A stretch of 45,427 nucleotides of DNA, from NCBI GenBank assembly GCA_947442625.1, contig CANEWJ010000004.1:1-45427 (forward strand), given 5' to 3'. The DNA comes from Chitinophagaceae bacterium (GTDB lineage Bacteria > Bacteroidota > Bacteroidia > Chitinophagales > Chitinophagaceae). The translations under genes and the position numbers were made by a program. Below are positions 27,795 to 35,558 of this stretch, in pieces (positions within the stretch are counted from its first letter, which is position 1; every line of letters starts with the position of its first letter). The notes beneath the pieces were generated by a model. That model was not told the DNA's origin. It did no database searches and saw only the letters and a list, made by a program, of their open reading frames with translations.

Positions 27795-28796
27795 TTAATG
27801 CTCTTTGCCTAAAAAATCCTCCAGCATTTCCACCATCCGGAGGGAGCCGATGAACAGGGGAGATTTTTGGTGTATTTGGGTGGGTTCTATATCAAGTATT
27901 CTTGTTTCGCCATCAGTAGCCTTTCCGCCCGCCTGCTCAACAACAAAAGCAAGGCTGTTGGCTTCAAACATCAACCTGAGCTTTCCTTTAGGGTGATGGA
28001 TGGTGGCAGGATAGAGGTAGATTCCACCTTTCAACAAATTGCGGTGAATGTCTGCCACCAAAGAGCCAATGTACCGGGCAGCAAAATGTTGATCTTTGCA
28101 TTGGTTCAGGTAATCATGAATGCCTGGCTGGACAAATGATTTTGAAATGCCTTCATTGATGGAATAGGTGTTGGCATCGGCCTTGATGTGCATATCGGGA
28201 TGAGACAAAACATACTCTCCCAATGTTGCCTCATACGTAAAACCGTTTACGCCCTGTCCTGTAGTATAGACCAACATGGTAGAAGATCCGTATAAAATAT
28301 AACCAGCAGCAACCTGTGCTGAACCGCGCTGCAAACAATCTTCCTGGGTAATGGCCGTTCCAACCAATGATTTCCTTCTGAAAACAGAAAAAATTGTGCC
28401 GATGGATACATTGACATCAATGTTGCTGGAACCATCCAAAGGATCGATGGCGACGATGTATTTCGCATCTGGATTGAGCTGAACAATACCTTCTTCTTCC
28501 TCTGAAATGATGGCACAGGCTGCACCACCTTTTGAAAGAGCCCTTGTGAAACGAATATCAGCCAATACATCTAGTTTTTGCTGTTCGTCCCCTGCGGCAT
28601 TTTGATTGCCCACAGCGCCCATGATATCAATCAGGCCTGCCTTGTTGATCTCACGATTCACCACTTTTGATGCAAGGGCAATATCCCTTAACAACTGTGA
28701 AAACTCACCAACAGACTGAGGATATTGTTTCTCGTTGCTGCGGATGAATCGATCCAAAGTCACGCCAATTGAAATGGCAATGCGGGATGATTCCAT
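27795..28796 (-). CDS. fbp: Class 1 fructose-1,6-bisphosphatase
   Basis: 333-aa gluconeogenic enzyme that hydrolyses fructose-1,6-bisphosphate to fructose-6-phosphate. Seen motifs are the metal-binding acidic block 'AIISEEEEGI', the signature 'AIDPLDGSSNIDVNVSIGTIFSVFRR', and the substrate region 'GGIYLYPATIHHPKGKLRLMFEANSLAFVVEQAGGKATDG'. Length and motif order are those of class 1 FBPases. It lies 12 bp downstream of the beta-barrel protein gene at 28809-29684 and may share its transcript. No regulatory site is evident. Confidence 0.97.
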   Translation of the reverse strand: MESSRIAISIGVTLDRFIRSNEKQYPQSVGEFSQLLRDIALASKVVNREINKAGLIDIMGAVGNQNAAGDEQQKLDVLADIRFTRALSKGGAACAIISEEEEGIVQLNPDAKYIVAIDPLDGSSNIDVNVSIGTIFSVFRRKSLVGTAITQEDCLQRGSAQVAAGYILYGSSTMLVYTTGQGVNGFTYEATLGEYVLSHPDMHIKADANTYSINEGISKSFVQPGIHDYLNQCKDQHFAARYIGSLVADIHRNLLKGGIYLYPATIHHPKGKLRLMFEANSLAFVVEQAGGKATDGETRILDIEPTQIHQKSPLFIGSLRMVEMLEDFLGKEH

Positions 28797-28808
28797 ATAT
28801 GCGGTATT

Positions 28809-29684
28809 TTATTTTTCAAACTTGTACGTATACCCAACAACCGGAATAAAAGGAGCCCCTCCCATACCGGATGCAGCAATACTCCATATCCCCAAATCGA
28901 AGGATGATTTTCTTCTGTTGTTATTGAATATCCGCAAACAGGGTCCGCCAAAAAACACACCAACCTCAGGCAGGTACCAGAGCTCCCCCATGAGGCTCAG
29001 GTTTCTGGAAAGCCGCTGATTGCCTGAAAGGCTCATTACCGGTGAATTTCCCCCTCTGTCGTTTTGTTGATTGATCCAAGCATATCCTCCTGCAATGGTA
29101 AGGTTGGACTCTCTGGTACCATGGGTAAAGGCCCCAAATCCTATCCCCAGATTGGTCTGTGTTCCCCAACCAACCACGCCGGCCAAACCACCAAAGGCCA
29201 GTGTATTTTTCTCGTCAATCTTGATAGAATACTTGGCTGTGAGGGCCAAGGGTGTACCCACAATGGTGGTGGTGGCGCCTAATGAGAAGTTTTCGGTTAC
29301 CCCAAACTGCACCTGGTAGGCCACGGCATAGAGGGTTTGGATATAGATTTCCCCCTTGTCCATGGGGATGGCAGAGGGGGTATAAAAATATCGGGAAGGA
29401 TGTGGGTTGGCGAACACAGGCTTACCTTTGATAAGGGTGGAGCCAGAAAGTTTTTTGATTGATTTGACGGTGTAAGTGGGGATGATGAGCAATTTTCCAT
29501 TTTGCAAACGGATCGACACCTCTCTGGCATCTTCTGAAACAATGGTACCGACAAATTCCTCACCGGAGTTGGTTGTCAAAACAACAAGTCCTGAATCAGG
29601 ACTCGATTTTTGTTCTTTATCTTGTGCAACAGTGGTTGAAAGGAAAGAGAATGACAAAAGCAGGCAGATGATGATTCTTGTCAT
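28809..29684 (-). CDS. Predicted outer-membrane beta-barrel protein of unknown function
   Basis: 291-aa exported protein (signal peptide MTRIIICLLLSFSFLSTTVAQ). The segment 'GLVVLTTNSGEEFVGTIVSEDAREVSIRLQNGKLLIIPTYTVKSIKKL' (about 32-80) resembles a small SH3/Sm-like barrel ('gneyiGtI...i.l.t..G.i.ip...Ik.i') seen in many Bacteroidota proteins. The remaining 200 residues alternate hydrophobic and polar residues with many Gly and aromatics and end in 'PVVGYTYKFEK', as expected for an outer-membrane barrel. No specific function is recognised. It is 12 bp upstream of fbp and diverges from the serine hydrolase gene with only 39 bp between the starts. Confidence 0.75.
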   Translation of the reverse strand: MTRIIICLLLSFSFLSTTVAQDKEQKSSPDSGLVVLTTNSGEEFVGTIVSEDAREVSIRLQNGKLLIIPTYTVKSIKKLSGSTLIKGKPVFANPHPSRYFYTPSAIPMDKGEIYIQTLYAVAYQVQFGVTENFSLGATTTIVGTPLALTAKYSIKIDEKNTLAFGGLAGVVGWGTQTNLGIGFGAFTHGTRESNLTIAGGYAWINQQNDRGGNSPVMSLSGNQRLSRNLSLMGELWYLPEVGVFFGGPCLRIFNNNRRKSSFDLGIWSIAASGMGGAPFIPVVGYTYKFEK

Positions 29685-29723
29685 AAAATCTATTTGATTT
29701 GAATGTAAACATAAATTGAAAAA

Positions 29724-31031
29724 ATGAATACGCCTTTACAAAATCTACAAACAGGCATTTTTTGTGCAATCCTGATGATGTCAATTTCAGCGAATGCACA
29801 ACAAAACGATTCAACCATTGCGCGAATTTTGGCCAAGATCCAACATGAACAAGCAAAAAAAATCATTGCGGACCCCCATCACTACCGCTGTCAGGTGATT
29901 TACACCCAAATCGACAGAAATGAAAAAGGGTCTCCCCGCTTCACCCACCACCGGTTCAATGTTGACAGCAACCTCTATTTCAACCCCGCCTCGATGGTCA
30001 AAATGCCTTTGGCATTTCTTTCCCTGGAGAAGTTGAACGAATTAAAAATACCTGGTCTGGATAAATTCACTACCATGGCCTTTGACAGCAGCCATGAAAA
30101 ACAGGTGGCCTTGATGACCGATTCATCTGCCAAAAATTTCAAGCCCTCGATTGCACAGTTCATCAGAAGGGCCATGCTGATCAGCGAAAATGATCCTTAC
30201 AACAGGATGTACCAGTTTGTAGGACAGGAAGCCGCCAACCGAAAACTGATTGAAAAAGGCTATACTTCTTCGAGGATTACCAGGCAGTTCATGGGATATA
30301 CCGAAGAGCAGAACAGGCATACCAATGGCATTCGGTTTTTTGATGCTCTAGGAAAATTGGTCTATCACCAACAACCTGCCTACAACAAAGACAGCTTTCT
30401 TTTCCCCTCTCCTATCCTGATCGGCGACAAACACATCAACAGAAACGATGAACTGGTCAATGGCCCTTTTGATTTCACCAGACATAACAATATTTCATTG
30501 GATGACATGCGGCAAATGCTGCAGGCCATGATTTATCCATCATCGGTTCCTAAGCATCAACGGTTCAATATTACTGAAGCTGACAGGCTATTTATGCTAC
30601 AGTACATGTCTCAGTATCCGTCAGAAACCCCTTACCCCAACTACGATTCAATCATCTTTTATGATAGCTATGTGAAGTTCTTTTTCCAGGATTCAACACA
30701 TAAAATACCTCCGCAAATCAGGGTTTTCAACAAGGTGGGATGGGCCTATGGATTTTTGACCGATGTATCCTATGTGATAGACACCAAACACAATATCGAC
30801 TACATGCTGTCCGCAACTGTTTATGTAAACAGCGATGGTGTCATCAACGATTCAAAATATGATGAAGAGAGCATGGGCTTTCCTTTTTTCAGGGAATTGG
30901 GCAAAGCGGTTTATCAACATGAACTTCAAAGGCCCAGATCACATCAGCCCCCGCTGAAGATGAAAAGCATAGTATACGAAAAACGCGACCCCAAAGACAA
31001 AAGACCCACCATCAAAATGGCAGACAATTAG
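29724..31031 (+). CDS. Exported serine hydrolase of the beta-lactamase/penicillin-recognising fold
   Basis: 435-aa protein with a signal peptide (MNTPLQNLQTGIFCAILMMSISANAQ). It carries the three active-site elements of the class A-like fold: SxxK in 'NPASMVKMPLAFLSLEKL', an SxN-like element in 'LISENDPYNRMYQFVG', and a KTG-like triad in 'FNKVGWAYGFLTDVSYVI'. The triad reads KVG, and no clear class A Glu166 loop is seen. A true beta-lactamase activity is therefore not supported; a peptidase or esterase of the Beta-lactamase2 type is more likely. The C-terminal ~60 residues are basic and proline-rich. It converges with the deaminase gene 8 bp away. Confidence 0.82.
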   Translation: MNTPLQNLQTGIFCAILMMSISANAQQNDSTIARILAKIQHEQAKKIIADPHHYRCQVIYTQIDRNEKGSPRFTHHRFNVDSNLYFNPASMVKMPLAFLSLEKLNELKIPGLDKFTTMAFDSSHEKQVALMTDSSAKNFKPSIAQFIRRAMLISENDPYNRMYQFVGQEAANRKLIEKGYTSSRITRQFMGYTEEQNRHTNGIRFFDALGKLVYHQQPAYNKDSFLFPSPILIGDKHINRNDELVNGPFDFTRHNNISLDDMRQMLQAMIYPSSVPKHQRFNITEADRLFMLQYMSQYPSETPYPNYDSIIFYDSYVKFFFQDSTHKIPPQIRVFNKVGWAYGFLTDVSYVIDTKHNIDYMLSATVYVNSDGVINDSKYDEESMGFPFFRELGKAVYQHELQRPRSHQPPLKMKSIVYEKRDPKDKRPTIKMADN

Positions 31032-31039
31032 GCCATGGT

Positions 31040-31537
31040 TTAAACATCTTTTGCATCAAATGAAAGCACAATCCGGTCAACCGATGCCACCACTTTTCGG
31101 TAGGCAATTCCTGCCTTGTCCAGCATCAGTTTGGAGGCCCTGGCCGCGTCTGATTGCTCATACTTGTCAGACAAATACACCACGGTAGAAATGCCCGATT
31201 GAATGATGGCCTTGGTGCATTCGTTGCAAGGAAACAAAGCTGTATAAATGGTACAACCCTTCAGGTCCATACCAATATTGTTCAGGATGGCATTGAGTTC
31301 TGCATGACAAACGAAGGGATACTTGGTATCCATAAAATCTCCCTCCTTGCTCCATGAAAATTCGTCATCATGGCAGCCTATGGGAAGCCCGTTATAGCCG
31401 GCACCTACGATCTTGTTCTTGTCATTTACAATGCAGGCCCCTACCTGTGTGTTGGGATCCTTGCTCCGCTGCGCAGAAAGCAAGGCAACCCCCATAAAAT
31501 ATTCATCCCAGGAAATATAATTGGTCCGTTTTTTCAC
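31040..31537 (-). CDS. Deoxycytidylate (dCMP) deaminase family protein
   Basis: 165-aa zinc-dependent deaminase, likely converting dCMP to dUMP for thymidylate synthesis. The zinc-binding and catalytic motifs are 'VCHAELNAI' (H-A-E) and 'FPCNECTKAI' (PCxxC). The N-terminal block 'DPNTQVGACIVNDKNKIVGAGYNGLPIG' is typical for ComEB/dCMP deaminases. The start is a GTG at 31537; no in-frame ATG lies upstream and the family N-terminus (SWDEYFMGVALLSAQRSKD) is complete. It is a single gene between two convergent or divergent neighbours. Confidence 0.92.
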   Translation of the reverse strand: MKKRTNYISWDEYFMGVALLSAQRSKDPNTQVGACIVNDKNKIVGAGYNGLPIGCHDDEFSWSKEGDFMDTKYPFVCHAELNAILNNIGMDLKGCTIYTALFPCNECTKAIIQSGISTVVYLSDKYEQSDAARASKLMLDKAGIAYRKVVASVDRIVLSFDAKDV

Positions 31538-31624
31538 TTGTTCGATATGTTATTGTTAAGAAGCCTTGATATTTTTTAAGATTTATAAAATAAAGCATAA
31601 GTTCACATTTTAAAAATATTATTT

Positions 31625-32248
31625 ATGAGCAAGGCCCTTTTGTCCATTTCATTGATTGTTTGCATCTTGTTTTCTTCCTTTGGATTCGCTCAGGATTCAA
31701 GCCTCAACCTGCAGTCTTATGCTGCGAATTTTAAAATGGCAGAAAACCAATACATCAAGAAACTTTCAGTTTCAGTAAAAGACAATAAACTGGTGGCCAC
31801 TTCAGATGCAAGCCCCAATGAATTTGTGGAATTGGCTCCATCTGGCACCAAAGACTTGTTTAAGACAAAGATCCAAAGCTATGATGCCGAATTCCTGTTC
31901 ACCCGTACTGAAGGAGGCGTCAATGCTGTGAAAATATCCATTGCAGGTGGTCAAGTGGTATTGTCTGGCAATAAAGAAGTTTCTGATTATGCCTCTACTT
32001 TCAAGATGGCAGAAAACCAATATTGCAAAAAGATTTTCATCATAGAAAAGGATGGCAAGTTGTTTGCACAATCTGACGCCAGCCCCGGCGAATCATGGGA
32101 ATTGAAAAGCAAATCAACAGATGCTTTCAGCGCTACCATCCAAAACTACCCAGCTGAACTGGTGTTCATCAGGGATGGCGGAAAAATCAAATCCATCAAG
32201 TTGTCTGTGGCTGATGGACAGGTTGTCTTGACTGGGGAGAAGGAATAA
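31625..32248 (+). CDS. Exported protein with two tandem ~90-aa beta-rich domains (DUF3471-like)
   Basis: 207-aa exported protein (signal peptide ends SSFGFAQ) made of an internal duplication. Residues about 27-117 and 118-207 align along their whole length, sharing 'FKMAENQY.KK', 'DNKL/DGKLfA.SDASP.E', and ending in 'VVLSGNKE' and 'VVLTGEKE'. The duplication is still visible in DNA as the identical stretch ATGGCAGAAAACCAATA. Each copy looks like the small beta domain (DUF3471-like) often found at the C-terminus of serine hydrolases, here free-standing. The function is unknown. The gene is divergent from the deaminase and convergent with fic. Confidence 0.75.
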   Translation: MSKALLSISLIVCILFSSFGFAQDSSLNLQSYAANFKMAENQYIKKLSVSVKDNKLVATSDASPNEFVELAPSGTKDLFKTKIQSYDAEFLFTRTEGGVNAVKISIAGGQVVLSGNKEVSDYASTFKMAENQYCKKIFIIEKDGKLFAQSDASPGESWELKSKSTDAFSATIQNYPAELVFIRDGGKIKSIKLSVADGQVVLTGEKE

Positions 32249-32393
32249 GGCTTACAGAGCTGATTTAACTTCTCCGTCCACAATAAGAATTGGTCTAACT
32301 TGTGGGATTTCAATGGTGATGAATAACAACGAATGTTATTTGATCCGGTAAAAATACAATCCAGGTAAAAAGATGAATTGGTTGAATACCCAT

Positions 32394-33440
32394 TTATACC
32401 GAATAATATCCCGTTGCCCTGCCTACACCTTCTTTGGTAATCACTTTCTTTTCCAGTAGTTCCATGAGCGATTTTTTCACTGTTGGAAGGGGGATATCCA
32501 ATTTAGCTGAAATATTTCCTGAACTACATCCTGCGTGATGCTGAATGAAAAAACGAATTCTTTCTTCACGAGGAGATAGGTTTTCACTTGCTTTTTTATT
32601 TTCTTCTAACTTCAATAATAAGTTGGTTTGAATGGTATTGAGACAGCTCAAAAAAAATGTAAGCCATTGTGTAACATTTTCACCAGGCCTGTTTTTTTGG
32701 GTGTCCATCAGGACCTTGTAATATGCTGATTTTCTATTTTCAATTTCATGTTCGAAACTCACGTATTGTATCCAGGAGTATCCATTCTTTAATAACAATA
32801 AACTGGCCAATAATCTACTCAATCTGCCATTGCCATCCTGAAATGGATGGATGCTTAAAAATTCATATACAAACAAGGCATCCTTAACAAGTGGCAAGGT
32901 CTCCTCATCACTGTTGTACCATTCAATCAAACGCATCATTGCATCATTGGTTTGAAGTCCGGGTTCAGTTGTATTAAAGATTGTTCGCCTGGTACCGTCT
33001 GACAAATTGGCTTCAACCGCGTTTGTTACTTGTTTGTATTCACCTTTGTGCCAAGCATCCTTTATGCTATGCTTCATTAATAAATTATGCAGGCTCTTAA
33101 TTTGGCTTTCTGTAATTCCGATTCTTGTATAATTTTCAGCAATGGTGTCCAAGGTTTCAAAATAGCCTGCTACTTCTTGCTGATCTCTTTCTTCAAATGA
33201 AGAGATGTTTATGTTTTCAATTAAAACACTCACCTCATCATCTGTCATTTTAGATCCCTCAATTCTTGTAGAGGCTCCAACACTTTTAACTGTTGCAATA
33301 CTTTTTAATTGCTTTAATGTAGAACCCTCCCTTTTTTCAATGCTCGCCCATCTGGCATCAAAACGGTCAATTGTAGACAGTTCAGACATGATTCTCATGC
33401 TTAGGTCAAGTTCGAGATTGTTTATTTTTAAACTCGTCAT
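32394..33440 (-). CDS. Fic/DOC family protein (predicted AMPylase) with C-terminal winged helix
   Basis: 348-aa Fic protein. The catalytic motif 'HPFQDGNGRLSR' (residues 198-209) is intact (HxFxxGNGRxxR), so nucleotide transfer, usually AMPylation of a target hydroxyl, is expected. An N-terminal inhibitory-helix motif [S/T]xxxE[G/N] is present as 'STRIEG' (Glu61), marking a class II self-inhibited Fic. The C-terminal ~60 residues (ERIRFFIQHHAGCSSGNISAKLDIPLPTVKKSLMELLEKKVIT) form a winged-helix DNA-binding domain. This layout suggests autoregulation, and two operator-like repeats lie exactly at the start codon and 53 bp upstream. The gene is AT-richer than the core genes around it, hinting at accessory origin. 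Confidence 0.92.
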   Translation of the reverse strand: MTSLKINNLELDLSMRIMSELSTIDRFDARWASIEKREGSTLKQLKSIATVKSVGASTRIEGSKMTDDEVSVLIENINISSFEERDQQEVAGYFETLDTIAENYTRIGITESQIKSLHNLLMKHSIKDAWHKGEYKQVTNAVEANLSDGTRRTIFNTTEPGLQTNDAMMRLIEWYNSDEETLPLVKDALFVYEFLSIHPFQDGNGRLSRLLASLLLLKNGYSWIQYVSFEHEIENRKSAYYKVLMDTQKNRPGENVTQWLTFFLSCLNTIQTNLLLKLEENKKASENLSPREERIRFFIQHHAGCSSGNISAKLDIPLPTVKKSLMELLEKKVITKEGVGRATGYYSV

Positions 33441-33517
33441 ATCCGTATTTATCCGTAAATATACGAAAAGACAATCAATCTCTCAATCAAAATATTCGTA
33501 TATATCTGTAAATATCC
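33440..33517 (-). promoter_or_regulatory. Two 25-bp direct operator-like repeats upstream of fic
   Basis: On the minus strand, GGATATTTACAGATATATAC... (33517-33493) and GTATATTTACGGATAAATAC... (33464-33440) match at 21 of 25 positions, 53 bp apart (about five helical turns). Each contains an inverted repeat: TATTTA-CGGA-TAAATA is perfect in the downstream copy and TATTTA-CAGA-TATATA nearly so. The downstream copy reaches the A of the fic ATG and overlaps a TATATTTA sequence that could serve as a -7 box. This looks like an autoregulatory site for the winged helix of the Fic protein; binding is inferred. Confidence 0.6.
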
Positions 33518-33557
33518 GGAGAGGTCTCCATAAATGAGTAAATACCCTTCGCATTTG

Positions 33558-34481
33558 TTATTTGCCTTCTTCTTTTTTTATAAGTAAACCCATCATTTGT
33601 TTCATCGTCTTATCCATCCCATCAGGACTGCCATCTAAGAATATCACATTGCCTTTGCCATATTCAGCAAAATTCTTGATAGCCTCAGTCCACATACTGA
33701 AAAGTATAACGTTTGTATCCAAATTTGCTTGTTTCATTTCTTCTGCAGCCTCAGTCATCCCCTTAGCAACTTCTTGTCTAAACAGCGCAACGCCTTGTCC
33801 TCTTAATTGAGCAGCTTCTTTCTCTGCTTGTGCAGATATTTTGATTGAATTCCCTTCTGCTTCAGCAGCTTTGGTCTTTGTAATCAATAATGCCTGTCCT
33901 TCATTTTCGGCAGCAGCTTTTAAATTATTGCTTGCCACTACCTTGCTCATGCTTTCCATGACCACTTGATCAAAAGTGATGTCATTAATTTGAAGATCTT
34001 GCAAATGATATCCCCATTCTTCCAAACTATTATCGATCTGCTCTTTTACGAAGTCTACAATTTCCCTTCTTGCTGTCAAAACCTCTGCTTGTCTCTTTGT
34101 TGCAACATAAGCCCTGATACTTCCCTCAACCGTTCTTACTAATGCCTGCATCAAATCTTTGTTACTAATAAATTTGAAAGCAACCTTTTTCATGGTTTCT
34201 TCTTCAGAGTTTTGAACAGAATACAACAACATACTCTTGAAGTATACATTCGCTTGGTCGATAGTAACAGCCTGAAATTCGAGCTCTATGCTTTGGTTCT
34301 GAATACTTACTCTTCGAAATATACTCTCAATCAAAGGGATCCTAAATCTCAATCCTGGTTGCAATATTCTTCGATACTTGCCAAACATTGTAATAATGGC
34401 AATTGTACCTTGATTTACAGTTACTAGTCCTAAAAAAACCAGAATCAGTACTATGCTAAAAAAGATTATTGTACCTAACAT
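33558..34481 (-). CDS. SPFH/Band 7 (stomatin-like) membrane protein
   Basis: 307-aa protein with an N-terminal transmembrane helix (MLGTIIFFSIVLILVFLGLVTV). An SPFH domain follows (NQGTIAIITMFGKYRRILQPGLRFRIPLIESIFRRVSIQNQSIELE...AVTIDQANVYFKSMLLYSV), then a Glu/Ala-rich helical region (AAENEGQALLITKTKAAEAEGNSIKISAQAEKEAAQ) that would form oligomers. Such proteins scaffold membrane microdomains and often bind proteases. No nfeD-like partner is adjacent. It sits between fic and the tRNA relic in an AT-richer patch. A second, different SPFH protein is encoded at 42631. Confidence 0.88.
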   Translation of the reverse strand: MLGTIIFFSIVLILVFLGLVTVNQGTIAIITMFGKYRRILQPGLRFRIPLIESIFRRVSIQNQSIELEFQAVTIDQANVYFKSMLLYSVQNSEEETMKKVAFKFISNKDLMQALVRTVEGSIRAYVATKRQAEVLTARREIVDFVKEQIDNSLEEWGYHLQDLQINDITFDQVVMESMSKVVASNNLKAAAENEGQALLITKTKAAEAEGNSIKISAQAEKEAAQLRGQGVALFRQEVAKGMTEAAEEMKQANLDTNVILFSMWTEAIKNFAEYGKGNVIFLDGSPDGMDKTMKQMMGLLIKKEEGK

Positions 34482-34645
34482 TGTTGCTAAATTTTATGAT
34501 TGAAGCTACGGATTCTTTCTCTAGTCTATTTACAATAATTGATATTCCAAAGCTACATTAGCTTTTTCCATAGAGCCGAGTACTATAACGTACTTTCCTT
34601 CCTGTTTTCTTCTTAAAAATTCAAAACCTGGCCAGAACTTGGCTA

Positions 34646-34683
34646 AAATAAAAAACCACCTATGAAACAAATCATAAGTGGTT
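34646..34683 (-). terminator. Intrinsic terminator after the tRNA relic
   Basis: Minus-strand stem AACCACTTATGA / TCATAGGTGGTT pairs at all 12 positions (one G-U) with a 6-nt loop and is followed by TTTTATTTT. It lies 11 nt beyond the tRNA-like 3' end, the same architecture as the terminator of the intact tRNA at 35559-35632. Confidence 0.8.
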
Positions 34684-34740
34684 GATTTTCAAGTGGGCCC
34701 ACCTGGACTTGCACCAAGCCTAATATCCATCAGAGCTATG
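34682..34740 (-). pseudogene. tRNA relic with T-arm and acceptor 3' strand, no anticodon arm
   Basis: A 30-bp stretch (34682-34711) is identical to the 3' end and flank of the CAU tRNA at 35547-35576. Reading on, the T-arm still folds (CTTGG/CCAGG) but its loop has TGC instead of TTC. The anticodon arm is missing, and a D-arm-like remnant (ATAGCTCTGATGGATAT, compare ATAGCTCAGCTGGTTAG) follows. It is not a functional tRNA. It is either a decayed tRNA duplicate or the 3'-end copy left by an integration event; the D-arm remnant favours the former. The rest of the 34482-34793 gap holds the terminator and no gene. Confidence 0.65.
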
Positions 34741-34793
34741 ATTGTGAGGTATATTTTGCCTTATTTTTAGTAACTTTATTGTCAATCCAGGTT

Positions 34794-34988
34794 ATGAATA
34801 TTGCTCCAGTTGTACACAAAGCACCAATCAAAGCATTTGACGAAAAAATGAATGATTTGAAATATTGGTTAGCTCAACCTTTGGTTAAACGACTTGAAGC
34901 AGTGACATTCTTAATATCTCAAACTGTAGATCTAACTACTACCAGAATGGACAAAACACATGTTGTCAGAAGAAAACTGAAAGCATGA
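34794..34988 (+). CDS. Small protein paired with nucleotidyltransferase
   Basis: 64 aa from the ATG at 34794 (MNIAPVVHKAPIKAFDEKMNDLKYWLAQPLVKRLEAVTFL); the track start at 34779 adds five residues. It is helical and basic at the C-terminus. Short proteins of this look ('VxxxxIKxFEEKxxDLxYWLxxxPxERLEAVxxLR') are commonly encoded just upstream of DUF6036-type nucleotidyltransferases in Bacteroidota. That is so here, with a 4-bp ATGA overlap. This suggests a two-gene module, possibly toxin-antitoxin-like, but which role this protein plays is unknown. Confidence 0.7.
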   Translation: MNIAPVVHKAPIKAFDEKMNDLKYWLAQPLVKRLEAVTFLISQTVDLTTTRMDKTHVVRRKLKA

Positions 34989-35443
34989 CATTGGCCCAAG
35001 ATTTTGAAGATTTTGTTAAACTCCTCAACAAACACCAAGTTGATTATTTGGTAGTTGGTGGTTATGCCTTGGCATTTCATGGCAAACCAAGACATACGGG
35101 TGATTTAGATATATGGATCAACAGTTCGGAATCCAATGCAGAAAAATTGGTCAATGTTATTAAAGAATTTGGACTGGCAAGTTTAGGCTTAACCAAGTCA
35201 GATTTTATGCAAGAGGGTTATGTCACTCAAATAGGATATCCGCCATTGAGAATTGCTATTTTGAATACTATTGATGGTGTGAAATTCGAAAATGCATATC
35301 CAAACAAATTGCTTGTAGATGTCAATGGTATTGAAGTAAGGTATATTGGTTTAAAAGAATTTATAGAAAACAAAACTGCATCAGGCAGAAGTCAGGACAT
35401 TGCCGACTTAAAAGAAATCAAGAAAATCAATAAGGGACAATAA
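34985..35443 (+). CDS. Minimal nucleotidyltransferase (DUF6036/AbiEii-like)
   Basis: 152-aa protein of the DNA polymerase beta-like nucleotidyltransferase fold. The signature is 'YLVVGGYALAFHGKPRHTGDLDIWI', with the GG at residues 25-26 and the catalytic Asp pair at 40 and 42. Relatives transfer nucleotides to RNA or proteins and include toxins of the AbiEii/MNT class. Here it is coupled by a 4-bp overlap to a small upstream gene. It lies in an AT-richer segment between the tRNA relic and the intact CAU tRNA, so horizontal acquisition is plausible. The substrate is unknown, and a toxin role is inferred from context only. Confidence 0.82.
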   Translation: MTLAQDFEDFVKLLNKHQVDYLVVGGYALAFHGKPRHTGDLDIWINSSESNAEKLVNVIKEFGLASLGLTKSDFMQEGYVTQIGYPPLRIAILNTIDGVKFENAYPNKLLVDVNGIEVRYIGLKEFIENKTASGRSQDIADLKEIKKINKGQ

Positions 35444-35514
35444 AGTCCTATCCTCCCACTGAATTTTCCCCTTCGGAAAAGTACAATCTTTGTCAAAGAC
35501 TTACCTCAAATAAA

Positions 35515-35548
35515 AAGGGTCTACGAAGTTTTACCTTCATAAACCCTT
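35515..35548 (-). terminator. Intrinsic terminator of the CAU tRNA
   Basis: Minus-strand stem AAGGGTTTATGAAG / CTTCGTAGACCCTT pairs at all 14 positions (two G-U) around a GTAAAA loop and is followed by TTTATTTG. It lies 11 nt after the tRNA 3' end. Confidence 0.8.
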
Positions 35549-35558
35549 GATTTTCAAG

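Noticed and set aside
29724-31031. Antibiotic-resistance beta-lactamase
   Set aside because: The third motif is KVG and no class A Glu166 loop is seen; only the fold is supported.
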